DNA of 64,000 nucleotides from assembly GCA_947498845.1 (NCBI GenBank), contig CANMLX010000010.1, positions 53,616 to 117,615 of the forward strand. The letters run 5' to 3'. The notes beneath the pieces were generated by a model, which worked only from the letters and a program-made list of their open reading frames with translations, did not search any database and was not told the DNA's origin. Positions 1 through 8,678 of this stretch are shown in pieces (the first letter of the stretch is position 1; each line of letters begins with the position of its first letter). Source of the DNA: an uncultured Flavobacteriaceae bacterium (GTDB lineage: Bacteria > Bacteroidota > Bacteroidia > Flavobacteriales > Flavobacteriaceae). The translations under genes were made by a program, and so were the position numbers.

Positions 1-543
1 GTCCTTATTTGTAATACCAGAATCCAAGTAGGGCAAGAGTTCTATTTCGGCATTATTAGTTATAGGTGTAATATTGTATTTAATTGCACCTATTTCATCT
101 AAGTTTAGACTTAAAAAACGTTTTGTGCTAACTTTAATTTGTATGTTGTTTTGCAGTGTTGCAATAAAACTTCTAGACAACCAACCTTCTTTCATGTTAA
201 GTTCTCTTTTAAAACTCTCAACACTTCTACAAGTGAATAAATCCAACGATTCTCCATTTATCAATACATTAATTCCTATCCAATTAGGCGCATTTAACAC
301 TTTTGCAAAATATTCTGGATAGCCATTTTTCCACCAGCCAACTTTTGTTTTGTCTGGGTAATATACACCAGCGATGTAGTTCCCTTGAAATGTGGTGCCT
401 GAGTAGTGCTCTTCAAAGTTAGCCCGCTGCCCCATAGCACCATTTCCTAGACTAAATAAGCTTTCGGAAGATTCAATGTGATTTGGGACAAATTCTTCTT
501 CTATAATCGACCAAGGGTCTGGTTTTATATAATTTTGATTCAT
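1..543 (-). CDS. GH65 family glycoside phosphorylase (maltose/kojibiose phosphorylase type), N-terminal part
   Basis: The first 181 codons of a minus-strand gene that runs off the left edge. The start is the ATG at 541-543, five bases after the beta-phosphoglucomutase stop. The residues seen (SLGNGAMGQRANFEEHYSG, FQGNYIAGVYYPDKTKVGWW) are the N-terminal beta-sandwich of GH65 enzymes, which split maltose or related alpha-glucobioses with phosphate into glucose and beta-glucose 1-phosphate. The catalytic (alpha/alpha)6 barrel lies outside the window, so the substrate cannot be fixed from this part. The neighbouring pgmB and sugar transporter argue for maltose phosphorylase. No signal peptide, so cytoplasmic. 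The family is clear; the exact specificity is inferred. Confidence 0.85.
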   Translation of the reverse strand, partial: MNQNYIKPDPWSIIEEEFVPNHIESSESLFSLGNGAMGQRANFEEHYSGTTFQGNYIAGVYYPDKTKVGWWKNGYPEYFAKVLNAPNWIGINVLINGESLDLFTCRSVESFKRELNMKEGWLSRSFIATLQNNIQIKVSTKRFLSLNLDEIGAIKYNITPITNNAEIELLPYLDSGITNKD

Positions 544-548
544 TTTTT

Positions 549-1208
549 TTAATTTAATGTCATTAACTTTTTAAAGAAATCTGTAGGGATTTCTTTTAAG
601 TTATTGAAATTGTAATTTGCTTCATTTAGGGTGTTTTTATTCCCTATTCCTACCGATATCATATTGGCATTATTAGCCGCTTCTATACCTGCAATAGCAT
701 CTTCAAAAACAATACATTGTCTAGGTTGCAGATTAAGCTTCTTCGCACCAATTAAAAACACTTCTGGGTCTGGTTTTGCTTTAGAAACGCTATTACCATC
801 TACAATACTTTTAAAACGGTTATAAATACCAACTTGTTTAAGTATTAACGGCGCGTTTTTACTAGCAGAACCTAAGACATAGGCTATTCCCATATGATCT
901 AAAGTATTTAGTAATTCTAGTGCTCCTGGAAGAATTTCATCGGCTGTCATTTTTGTTATGTAGCTTAGATATTCTTTGTTTTTACGTATTAAAAACGCTT
1001 TCTTTTCTTCTTCTGAAACCCTTATATCTCCAATATTTAGAAGAATTTCTAAAGATTTTATGCGACTAACGCCTTTTAAAAGCTCATTATGCGCTTTGGT
1101 GAATGTAAAACCTAATTGGTCTGCCAATTGTTTCCAAGCTAAAAAGTGATATTTAGCGGTGTCTACAATAACACCGTCTAAATCGAATATTACTCCTAAT
1201 TTGTTCAT
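549..1208 (-). CDS. pgmB: Beta-phosphoglucomutase (HAD superfamily)
   Basis: 219 residues, the usual length for beta-PGM. The N-terminus has the HAD nucleophile motif FDLDGVIVDT (Asp9 and the acid/base Asp11), followed by a helical cap domain. Later motifs are GSASKN (motif II), the Lys-containing KAKPDPEVFL (motif III) and VFEDAIAGIEAA (motif IV, metal ligands). It converts beta-glucose 1-phosphate to glucose 6-phosphate and so is the natural partner of the adjacent GH65 phosphorylase. It lies between the transporter (9 bp upstream) and the phosphorylase (5 bp downstream), almost certainly on one transcript. Cytoplasmic. Confidence 0.93.
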   Translation of the reverse strand: MNKLGVIFDLDGVIVDTAKYHFLAWKQLADQLGFTFTKAHNELLKGVSRIKSLEILLNIGDIRVSEEEKKAFLIRKNKEYLSYITKMTADEILPGALELLNTLDHMGIAYVLGSASKNAPLILKQVGIYNRFKSIVDGNSVSKAKPDPEVFLIGAKKLNLQPRQCIVFEDAIAGIEAANNANMISVGIGNKNTLNEANYNFNNLKEIPTDFFKKLMTLN

Positions 1209-1217
1209 TATTTTATG

Positions 1218-2585
1218 CTACACCTGATATGTAATAGCTTTTTTATTAGTGATTAATAAATTGCATAAACCACCTATAATTAAACTGGTTCCTGCCACGA
1301 GCATAGCGTTAATTGTTTCTTTGCCAAATTGGTTTGCTATTAAACTTATTCCTCCAAGCGCTGCTATAATTTGAGGTATAACAATAAACATGTTAAAAAT
1401 CCCCATGAACATTCCCATTTGTTTCGGGTTAACAGAACTGGAAAGCATTGCGTAAGGCATTGACAATACACTTCCCCAAGAGAAGCCTATGAGTATAAAT
1501 GATAAGATTAAATACACTTCAGATGGTATAAAATACATTGAGATAAATCCCAAACCTCCAAGAATTAAAGAGCACATGTGCACATATTTTCTATTAATGC
1601 TTCGTTTAGAGGTGTATAGTGTTAGTAATAATGCAAATACCATTGATGACAACCCATATAACCCCATGTATTTCCCTACTTTGTTTGAAGCTTCTTGAAA
1701 TTTTGTGTTTTTAATATGAAATGCATTTTCCTGAATAGGATCATGCATATCATAGTTCGCCTCAATAGGAGCAGGGGCTTTAAGTACATGCTCGGTGAGC
1801 GCTGGGTTTGCCATACTCCACATCGTAAAAAATGCAAACCAACTAAAAAACTGGATGACACCTAGTTTTTTCATGGTTAATGGCATTTGCCCAATGTTTT
1901 TTATAATATCTGTGAGGAATTTATTTTTCTGTTGCTTTTCTTTTTTAAAAGCCTCCATATCCTCAGGTGGATATTCACTAGTCGTGAAAACAGTGTATAA
2001 AATGCTTACTAAAAATACAAATGCCCCAATGGCAAAAGCAACTTTAACAGACATGGGTATAACACCTACACCTGCGGAGTCACTAATACCAAATTGAGAA
2101 ACAATCCAAGGTAAACTACTGGCAATCCATGTTCCAACTCCTATAATTAGTGTTTGAACAACAAAACCATAGGATTGTTGCGAATCTGGAAGCTTATCGG
2201 CTACTAAAGCCCTAAATGGTTCCATAGAAATATTAATAGAAGCATCCAGTATCCATAAAAATCCAGCAGCAATCCAAAGCGTTGGTGAATGAGGAACAAA
2301 TAACAAAGTTATTGAGCTTAGTATGGCACCTATTAAAAAGAAAGGACGTCTCCTTCCAAATTTTGGATGCCATGTGCGATCACTTATATAACCAATTATA
2401 GGTTGTACTAACAAGCCTGTTAGTGGTGCAGCAATCCATAAAATAGGAATGCTGTCTATGTCTGCTCCAAGAGTTTGAAATATTCTTGACATGAAACCGC
2501 CAGTTAAGGCCATTCCAAACTGTATTCCTAAAAACCCAAAACTCATGTTCCAGATTTGCCAGAAACTTAATTTACGCTTTTGCAT
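1218..2585 (-). CDS. MFS sugar transporter (GPH/SLC45-like, probable maltose importer)
   Basis: About 455 residues with 12 predicted membrane segments. The start is placed at the ATG at 2583-2585 (MQKRKLSFWQIWNMSFGF); an upstream in-frame ATG at 2633 would add 16 residues that look like untranslated leader. The motif GYISDRTWHPKFGRRRPFF is the loop 2-3 signature of the GPH/SLC45 type of sugar/H+ symporter. In flavobacterial maltose loci a gene of this type moves maltose across the inner membrane after SusCD import. It forms an operon with pgmB and the GH65 gene. The 142-bp gap to the lacI gene holds a promoter-like element and a motif shared with the susC leader. Confidence 0.87.
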   Translation of the reverse strand: MQKRKLSFWQIWNMSFGFLGIQFGMALTGGFMSRIFQTLGADIDSIPILWIAAPLTGLLVQPIIGYISDRTWHPKFGRRRPFFLIGAILSSITLLFVPHSPTLWIAAGFLWILDASINISMEPFRALVADKLPDSQQSYGFVVQTLIIGVGTWIASSLPWIVSQFGISDSAGVGVIPMSVKVAFAIGAFVFLVSILYTVFTTSEYPPEDMEAFKKEKQQKNKFLTDIIKNIGQMPLTMKKLGVIQFFSWFAFFTMWSMANPALTEHVLKAPAPIEANYDMHDPIQENAFHIKNTKFQEASNKVGKYMGLYGLSSMVFALLLTLYTSKRSINRKYVHMCSLILGGLGFISMYFIPSEVYLILSFILIGFSWGSVLSMPYAMLSSSVNPKQMGMFMGIFNMFIVIPQIIAALGGISLIANQFGKETINAMLVAGTSLIIGGLCNLLITNKKAITYQV

Positions 2586-2643
2586 TAAATAGTATATTAA
2601 ATTAATACTATTTGATAAGCTGTAACTTATCAAAACTTATTGT

Positions 2644-2662
2644 GAGAAGTGAAAATATAAGT
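2644..2662 (+). promoter_or_regulatory. 19-bp motif shared with the susC leader (copy 1)
   Basis: The 19-mer gagaagtgaaaatataagt occurs here, 59 bp upstream of the transporter start, and again identically at 3992-4010, 34 bp upstream of the susC start. Relative to transcription the two copies face opposite ways, which argues for a DNA-binding site rather than an mRNA element. Nearby inverted repeats are 2587-2595/2605-2613 (9-bp arms) and 2614-2619/2626-2631 (6-bp arms). Function is inferred. Confidence 0.4.
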
Positions 2663-2675
2663 TTTGATTTCGATT

Positions 2676-2683
2676 CAAAGATA
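2676..2683 (-). promoter_or_regulatory. Promoter -7 element for the transporter-pgmB-GH65 operon
   Basis: On the minus strand this reads TATCTTTG, a full match to the Bacteroidetes TAnnTTTG -7 consensus, 91 bp upstream of the transporter ATG. I see no good TTTG -33 box at the usual distance, so this is a candidate only. Confidence 0.35.
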
Positions 2684-2727
2684 GAAAAGAAAATTGTTTT
2701 TCCTAACCGTAAAAAATGGCTACGAAA

Positions 2728-3801
2728 CTATTTAGTAGATTCCCGTTCAATAATTTCGGTTTCAATTACCATTTTTATAAAGTCCTTTTTTCTATCTGTA
2801 TTTACGATATACGAATCTTCTTCCATATCTTCTGCTTCTAATCTATCTATAAGCAAATTAGCCGATTGCTCTCCTATTTTTTGACCATGTTGGCTTACCG
2901 TAGTTAGACCAGGCGTAGCATGCTTTGAGAGTACACCATCGGTAAATCCAATAACTTGCATGTCTTCAGGAATACTATATCCTAACTTTCTGGCTACTTT
3001 CATGGCCGTTATAGCATAGAGCTCGTTAACAGCAAATACACCATCAATCACCTTATTCATTCTAAAGAAAGTCTCTATTTCGTTTTCTAAAATTTCTAAA
3101 TGATTTTCAACATCTAAACTATCATCAATTTTTAAAATCATGTTTGGATTAGCTTCTATACCATGATTGCTAAGTGCTTCTAGATAGCCTTGAGTTCTTA
3201 ACCTGCCAACGCTTACATAGTCCATTGTGGTTATTAAAGCAATGTTTTTACAGTCTTTATCAATAAGCATACTTACTGCTTTTACGGCACCTTTATGATC
3301 GTCCACAATTACTTTGTCGCAGTCTACTTCTGCAACCACTCTGTCAAACATTACAACAGGAATACCCTGATCTATAGTGGCATTAAAGTGATGGTAATCT
3401 TGCTTAAGTAGTGTTTCCTTGGAAATGGATAGCACAAATCCATCGATACTTCCATTTGCAAGCAATTCCATATTAATAACTTCTTTAGTAAATGATTCGT
3501 TGGATAAACCTACAATAACATTATATCCTCGTCTATTAGCCACCCTTTCTATACCTCTAATAACAGTAGAAAAGAAGTGATGTACAATTTCAGGGATTAT
3601 AATACCAATAGTTTTAGTCTTTCTGTTTTTTAGACTAATAGCTATATTATTTGGCCTGTAATTATAAAGTTTAGCAAAGGCTTTTACTTTTTGTGTTGTG
3701 TCTTCACTTATTTCTTTACTACCACTTAAAGCTTTAGATACTGTTGAAACAGAGACGTCTAGCTCTTTAGCAATTTGTTTTAAGGTGATTTTTCTCTTCA
3801 T
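2728..3801 (-). CDS. LacI-family transcriptional regulator of the maltose locus
   Basis: 357 residues. The N-terminal helix-turn-helix is typical of the family (ITLKQIAKELDVSVSTVSKA, then a hinge helix near residues 50-60), followed by a periplasmic-binding-protein-like sensor domain (TIGIIIPEI, FDGVF/VIGFTDG stretches). It starts at the ATG at 3799-3801 and is divergent from susC. The intergenic region carries a perfect 16-bp palindrome of LacI/GalR operator shape (core CGAAAACGTTTTCG), the probable target. By analogy with other flavobacterial maltose loci it controls both the transporter operon and susCDE-GH13; whether it represses or activates cannot be read from sequence. Confidence 0.92.
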   Translation of the reverse strand: MKRKITLKQIAKELDVSVSTVSKALSGSKEISEDTTQKVKAFAKLYNYRPNNIAISLKNRKTKTIGIIIPEIVHHFFSTVIRGIERVANRRGYNVIVGLSNESFTKEVINMELLANGSIDGFVLSISKETLLKQDYHHFNATIDQGIPVVMFDRVVAEVDCDKVIVDDHKGAVKAVSMLIDKDCKNIALITTMDYVSVGRLRTQGYLEALSNHGIEANPNMILKIDDSLDVENHLEILENEIETFFRMNKVIDGVFAVNELYAITAMKVARKLGYSIPEDMQVIGFTDGVLSKHATPGLTTVSQHGQKIGEQSANLLIDRLEAEDMEEDSYIVNTDRKKDFIKMVIETEIIERESTK

Positions 3802-3918
3802 CTAAATTATAAATAGGTATATTATATCGTTTAGTTTTTAATGTAAAAATAGTCTAAAGTATATTTCAAATATAAGGTTTTATTGATTTTTTTAGCTTTA
3901 AAATAAAAACTTGTTAAC

Positions 3919-3948
3919 ACGAAAACGTTTTCGTTACGAATTTCGTAA
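3919..3948. promoter_or_regulatory. LacI-type operator palindromes between lacI and susC
   Basis: Positions 3919-3934 form a perfect 16-bp palindrome, ACGAAAACGTTTTCGT, with the central CG step typical of LacI/GalR sites. It abuts a second perfect inverted repeat at 3934-3948 (ttacgaa-t-ttcgtaa). Both lie 96-125 bp before the susC ATG and 118-147 bp before the lacI ATG, so they could serve both genes. Confidence 0.65.
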
Positions 3949-3979
3949 TTCTAAATTGTTTCGTTACAATTTCTTTACA

Positions 3980-3987
3980 TAGTTTTA
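3980..3987 (+). promoter_or_regulatory. Putative susC promoter (-7 element)
   Basis: TAGTTTTA matches 7 of 8 positions of the Bacteroidetes TAnnTTTG -7 box. A TTG at 3956-3958 lies 21 bp upstream and could be the -33 element. The predicted start of transcription falls inside the shared 19-bp motif at 3992-4010. Confidence 0.3.
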
Positions 3988-3991
3988 ACCC

Positions 3992-4010
3992 GAGAAGTGA
4001 AAATATAAGT
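3992..4010 (+). promoter_or_regulatory. 19-bp motif shared with the transporter leader (copy 2)
   Basis: Exact copy of the 19-mer at 2644-2662, placed just downstream of the putative susC -7 box. The same position relative to two promoters of one regulon suggests a shared control site. Confidence 0.4.
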
Positions 4011-4043
4011 GAGACTAAACTAAATTAATTTTAATTGTTATTT

Positions 4044-7000
4044 ATGAAAACAACAATGAATAGGCTACTCCTGTTTATGTTTTTTGTGCCTATAAGTTTA
4101 TTTGCACAAAGTATAGTAGAAGGTGTAGTTACTGAAAAATCAACTTTATTACCTCTTCCCGGAGTAAACATTATTATTAAGGATACATCAACAGGAACTA
4201 CAACAAACTTTGATGGTAAATACAAACTAAAAGTTAATAAAGGCGATGTGCTCACATTTTCTTTTATAGGATACGAATCTGTTGAAATTACTTTTGATGG
4301 GCAAACACCATTAAACGTTAGATTAACAGAAGATGCATCTCAACTAAATGAAGTGGTGATTATTGGTTATGGTAGCGTTAAAAAGAAAGACTTAACAGGA
4401 GCTGTAGATTTAGTTTCCTCTAAAGACTTTAATAAAGGGGCCATTGTTTCGGCAGATCAATTATTAAATGGAAAAGCGCCTGGTGTTAGAATAACAAGTG
4501 ATGGGGGGCAACCAGATGCAAAGCCTAATATTAGAATTAGGGGAGGTGCTTCATTAAGTGCTAATAGTAACCCTTTGATTGTTATTGATGGTGTTGCTTT
4601 AGATAATAGTAACCCAGCAGGGGTTAACAACCCTCTAACACTTGTAAACCCTAATGATATTGAAAGCTTTAGTATTTTAAAAGATGCTTCTGCTACGGCT
4701 ATTTACGGGTCAAGAGCATCTAATGGTGTTATTATTATAACGACTAAAAAAGGAACGTCTAGTGGTGTGAAATTTAATTTCTCTTCAAGCACATCATTTA
4801 GTAAAGTAAGTGACAAAATAGACCTTTTTAATGGTAATGAATTTGCTAATTTTATTGCATCAAATTTTCCAAATGAAGTAGATAGATTAGGGGTGCCATT
4901 AGGATCTGTAACTACTAATGAACCCATTTCTCAAATAATTAATGGCAGGGCAATCTATAATACAGATTGGCAAGATGCTGTTTTTAGAACAAGTGTAGCT
5001 TATAACCATAATTTTAGTGCGCGTGCTAATGTATTTAAAAAAGTACCTTTAAGAGCATCGATAGGATACAATAATACTGAAGGGTTATTAAAAACTAACG
5101 ATTACGAGAGAGTAACAGCATCATTAAGACTTACGCCTAAACTACTTGATGAACATTTAAAAATAGATGTTAATGCCAAATCCATATTTGTAGATAAAAA
5201 CAATATTGACAATGATGGGGTTTTAGGAGGTGTAGTGTCTTTCGATCCAACAAAACCTATATTTGATAATACGTCTAGATTTGGAGGTTTTTACACAAAT
5301 TTAGATCAAGAAGGGAATATTGATGCTGCAAGCAACCCATTAGGATTACTACTACAGCGTAGCCGTCCTGAAAAAGTAAATAAAATTTTGGGTAATGTTC
5401 AGCTTGATTATAAAATGCACTTTTTACCAGAGCTAAGAGCTGTAGTTAATTTAGGTCTTGAAGCGTCTAAGGCCACAATAGAAGAGCGTTTTACAGATAA
5501 TTCTTTGGCTACCTATAGAACAGTGGGAGATACGGGTACTTTTGTTTTTAATCCAGGAATAAATTACAAAGAAGATCAAAATATCACGAATACAACGTTA
5601 GAATCTTATTTAGTATATAAAAAAGAATTTGATGGTGGCTTTGTAAATAATTTTGATATCCAAGGGGGGTATAGTTATCAAAACTTTAAAAACGATGGCA
5701 CTAAGGATCAATATGGATATGACGATGATACAGGTTTAAGAATTAGAACTATTAGAAATGACGATGTTTATTTTAACGAACTTAACTTACAATCGTTTTT
5801 TGGACGTTCTAACATTAACCTATTAAACAGATATTTAGTAACATTATCGTTTAGAGCAGATGCCTCATCTTTGTTTAGCGAAGATAAGCGTTGGGGGTAC
5901 TTCCCTGCCGCTGCGATAGCTTGGAAACTAAACGAAGAACCCTTTTTAGAAGAGGCCTATTTTATAAACGATTTTAAAATTCGTTTAGGCTGGGGGCAAA
6001 CTGGGCAACAAGATATCACAAGTATTTCTGGGTTTTATCCATCAATACCATTATTTACACGTGGTTCTAGTATAGCACAATATTTATCGGGTGTAGAAAT
6101 TTACAACGCAGACCCGTTTAATAATGATCTTACTTGGGAAAAAACAACCACGTACAATGCTGGGGTAGATTTTAGCTTTTTTAATGGAGGTATCCTATCA
6201 GGATCTTTCGATGTTTTTAAAAGAGAAACTACAGATCTATTAGTAGAAGCACCAGTGGGACCAGGACAGGGACTATCAGATGTTTTTGCAACCAATGTTG
6301 GTGAAACAGAAAGCGAAGGCTTTGAATTAAATTTAAACGTTAACCCAATAAAAACAGAACATATAAACTTTTCTGTTAATGGAAATATTGCCTATAGTAG
6401 AACAGAAATAGTAGACCTTAAAGATGTTACGGTTATAAATGCTCCAGACTCAGGTATTCCAACAGGAACAGGTGTAAATATAGCATTTAACGCGGTTGGA
6501 CATCAAGCACATTCGGCTTGGGTATTTAAACAAATTTACGATACAGATGGTAGACCTTTGTTAGGCGCATTTGTAGATTTAAACGGTGATGGACAAATCA
6601 CTAATGACGATAGATATTATAAGTCTTTAAGACCTAACTGGACTTTTGGTTTTGGTTTTAGTTTTAATTATAAAAATTGGGATTTAAGCTCAAGCTTTAG
6701 AGGACAGCTTGATGGAGAGATGTACAATGCGAGACGTTTAAGTAGAGGATATACAGAAGCTGCATTGCCAAATAACAACCAAAGTTTAAGCAATACGTTA
6801 AACTTCTCTTCTGGAGCGGCAGATTCTAATTTCACAAACATACGAGGTAATGTGCCTTTTTCAGATTATTACCTGGAAAATGCGTCTTTTCTAAGATGTG
6901 AAAACATTGTTTTAGGGTATACGTTTAATCAAATTCTAAAAAACACAAGTTTAAAACTTTATGGAGCGATTAACAATGCCTTTTTAATCACTAATTATTC

Positions 7001-7091
7001 GGGCCAAGATCCTGAAAATTTTAACGCTATTGATGATAACTTTTATCCAAGACCAAGAGTATACACTTTTGGAGTAAATGTTGATTTTTAA
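4044..7091 (+). CDS. SusC-like TonB-dependent outer-membrane receptor
   Basis: About 1015 residues. The start is taken as the ATG at 4044 (MKTTMNRLLLF), giving a signal peptide ending near LFAQS; an in-frame TTG at 4035 is less likely. Domain order: carboxypeptidase-regulatory-like domain (about residues 25-100, GVVTEKSTLLPLPGVNI), the TonB-box region and plug (EVVIIGYGSVKKKDLTGAV; KDASATAIYGSRASNGVI), then the beta-barrel to the C-terminal aromatic residue (FGVNVDF). It imports malto-oligosaccharides across the outer membrane with its SusD partner, powered by TonB/ExbBD. First gene of the susC-susD-susE-GH13 operon. The family is certain; substrate is inferred from context. Confidence 0.95.
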   Translation: MKTTMNRLLLFMFFVPISLFAQSIVEGVVTEKSTLLPLPGVNIIIKDTSTGTTTNFDGKYKLKVNKGDVLTFSFIGYESVEITFDGQTPLNVRLTEDASQLNEVVIIGYGSVKKKDLTGAVDLVSSKDFNKGAIVSADQLLNGKAPGVRITSDGGQPDAKPNIRIRGGASLSANSNPLIVIDGVALDNSNPAGVNNPLTLVNPNDIESFSILKDASATAIYGSRASNGVIIITTKKGTSSGVKFNFSSSTSFSKVSDKIDLFNGNEFANFIASNFPNEVDRLGVPLGSVTTNEPISQIINGRAIYNTDWQDAVFRTSVAYNHNFSARANVFKKVPLRASIGYNNTEGLLKTNDYERVTASLRLTPKLLDEHLKIDVNAKSIFVDKNNIDNDGVLGGVVSFDPTKPIFDNTSRFGGFYTNLDQEGNIDAASNPLGLLLQRSRPEKVNKILGNVQLDYKMHFLPELRAVVNLGLEASKATIEERFTDNSLATYRTVGDTGTFVFNPGINYKEDQNITNTTLESYLVYKKEFDGGFVNNFDIQGGYSYQNFKNDGTKDQYGYDDDTGLRIRTIRNDDVYFNELNLQSFFGRSNINLLNRYLVTLSFRADASSLFSEDKRWGYFPAAAIAWKLNEEPFLEEAYFINDFKIRLGWGQTGQQDITSISGFYPSIPLFTRGSSIAQYLSGVEIYNADPFNNDLTWEKTTTYNAGVDFSFFNGGILSGSFDVFKRETTDLLVEAPVGPGQGLSDVFATNVGETESEGFELNLNVNPIKTEHINFSVNGNIAYSRTEIVDLKDVTVINAPDSGIPTGTGVNIAFNAVGHQAHSAWVFKQIYDTDGRPLLGAFVDLNGDGQITNDDRYYKSLRPNWTFGFGFSFNYKNWDLSSSFRGQLDGEMYNARRLSRGYTEAALPNNNQSLSNTLNFSSGAADSNFTNIRGNVPFSDYYLENASFLRCENIVLGYTFNQILKNTSLKLYGAINNAFLITNYSGQDPENFNAIDDNFYPRPRVYTFGVNVDF

Positions 7092-7101
7092 AAACAAGAC
7101 T

Positions 7102-8646
7102 ATGAAAAATATAATTTTAAAACTACTATTTAGTTTCAGCATACTTCTTCTGGTATCAAGTTGTACAGACGATTTAAATACAGAACCAGAAGTAGAGCTG
7201 TCTTTAGATGAATTATTAGCTCAAGACCCTAATGCTGTCGAAGGTATTTTATCTAGACTTTATGCGTCTTTTGCATTATCAGGTGTTGAAGGACCAGACA
7301 AGTCTGATATTAGTGACAATGCTGGAGAATCTCCCTTTTTAAGAGGGATTGTTAACCTTCAGGATTTCACAGCAGATGGCATGAAAAACCGTTGGGGAGA
7401 TGATGGATTAGATCAACTTACTACAACTTCAGATTGGGATGAGAATAATAAATTCTTTAGATATTTATTTAACCGAATTTATTTCACCATTCCACAGTGT
7501 AATAACTTATTAGCTGCTGCTGGAAATATTACTATTGAAAATAAAGATTCTGTAATAGCAGAGGTAAGATTTTTAAGAGCCTTGGCTTATTATTACTTAA
7601 TAGACACTTTTGGCAAAGGAGTGCTCGCTACCGAAGAGAATTTTGGATCCTCGGCACCATTACCAGAAGCCTCAAGAGCAGAATTGTTTGCCTTTGTTGA
7701 GGCAGAATTAATACTTGCAGAAGAAGCGCTTCCAGAAACAAATTCTTATGGTAGAGCCTCTAAAGCAGCAGCACAAATGCTTTTGGCTAAATTATATATG
7801 AATGCCGATGTATATGTTGGTAGCAAAAGATATAGTGATGCTATAGTTTTAATTAATAAAATAATTAATGAAGGCGGTTTTACACTTGCTTCTGATTTTA
7901 GAAGTTTATTTTCAGCAGATAATGAGACATCAACAGAAATTATTTTCCCATTAATAGCAGATGCAGAAACAAGTCAAAGTTTTGGTAACACTACCTATAT
8001 CGTTAATGGAAGTTTAAGTACCGAAACTATGGTACTCGCAGATTTTGGTGCTAATGATGGTTGGACAGGTCACAGAGCAACAAAGGCTTGGTATGGATTA
8101 TATGGTGATTTAAATACCACTACAGATGTTAGAGCTAGTTTATTTTGGACAACAGGCCATAACTACGAAATGCTAGACTATAGAGAATGGACCGATGGTT
8201 ATCCTTCAACTAAATTTAGAAATACAAATTTTAATGGGCCTAATATAGTAACTGCGTTTTCGGGTACAGACTTCCCTCTATTTAGATTAGCAGATACTTA
8301 TTTAATGTATGCCGAATGTACGCTAAGAGGCGCTACCGGAGGCGATATGTCTACAGCACTTCAATATGTAAATGCAGTACGATCACGTTCCAATGCTAGT
8401 GCAATTACAACATCTCAACTAACATTAGATTTTTTAATTGACGAACGCGGTAGGGAATTAAACTTAGAAGGTCACAGACGAAGTGATTTAATTCGTTTCG
8501 ATAAATTTACGGGAAACAGCTACACTTGGCCTTGGAAAGGGAATGCAGTAAACGGCACTTCTATTCCTGAAAACTACAAATTATTCCCGATACCATTAGC
8601 TGCATTGCAAGCAAATCCAAATCTAAAACAAAATTCAGGATTTTAA
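7102..8646 (+). CDS. SusD-like starch-binding outer-membrane lipoprotein (RagB/SusD)
   Basis: 514 residues from the ATG at 7102, 10 bp after the susC stop. An in-frame ATG at 7078 overlapping susC would spoil the signal peptide. The lipoprotein signal ends LLLVSSCTDD, with Cys as the acylated residue. The body has the SusD-type TPR helices (AEVRFLRALAYYYLIDTFG) and ends with the conserved RGRELNLEGHRRSDLIRF and LFPIPLAAL stretches. It forms the lid of the SusC transporter on the cell surface and binds the glycan. Confidence 0.95.
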   Translation: MKNIILKLLFSFSILLLVSSCTDDLNTEPEVELSLDELLAQDPNAVEGILSRLYASFALSGVEGPDKSDISDNAGESPFLRGIVNLQDFTADGMKNRWGDDGLDQLTTTSDWDENNKFFRYLFNRIYFTIPQCNNLLAAAGNITIENKDSVIAEVRFLRALAYYYLIDTFGKGVLATEENFGSSAPLPEASRAELFAFVEAELILAEEALPETNSYGRASKAAAQMLLAKLYMNADVYVGSKRYSDAIVLINKIINEGGFTLASDFRSLFSADNETSTEIIFPLIADAETSQSFGNTTYIVNGSLSTETMVLADFGANDGWTGHRATKAWYGLYGDLNTTTDVRASLFWTTGHNYEMLDYREWTDGYPSTKFRNTNFNGPNIVTAFSGTDFPLFRLADTYLMYAECTLRGATGGDMSTALQYVNAVRSRSNASAITTSQLTLDFLIDERGRELNLEGHRRSDLIRFDKFTGNSYTWPWKGNAVNGTSIPENYKLFPIPLAALQANPNLKQNSGF

Positions 8647-8678
8647 CAACTAAACTAACACATTAAAAGACTTTAATA

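Noticed and set aside
74..322. Plus-strand open frame at the left edge
   Set aside because: It lies wholly inside the minus-strand GH65 gene, whose frame matches a known family.
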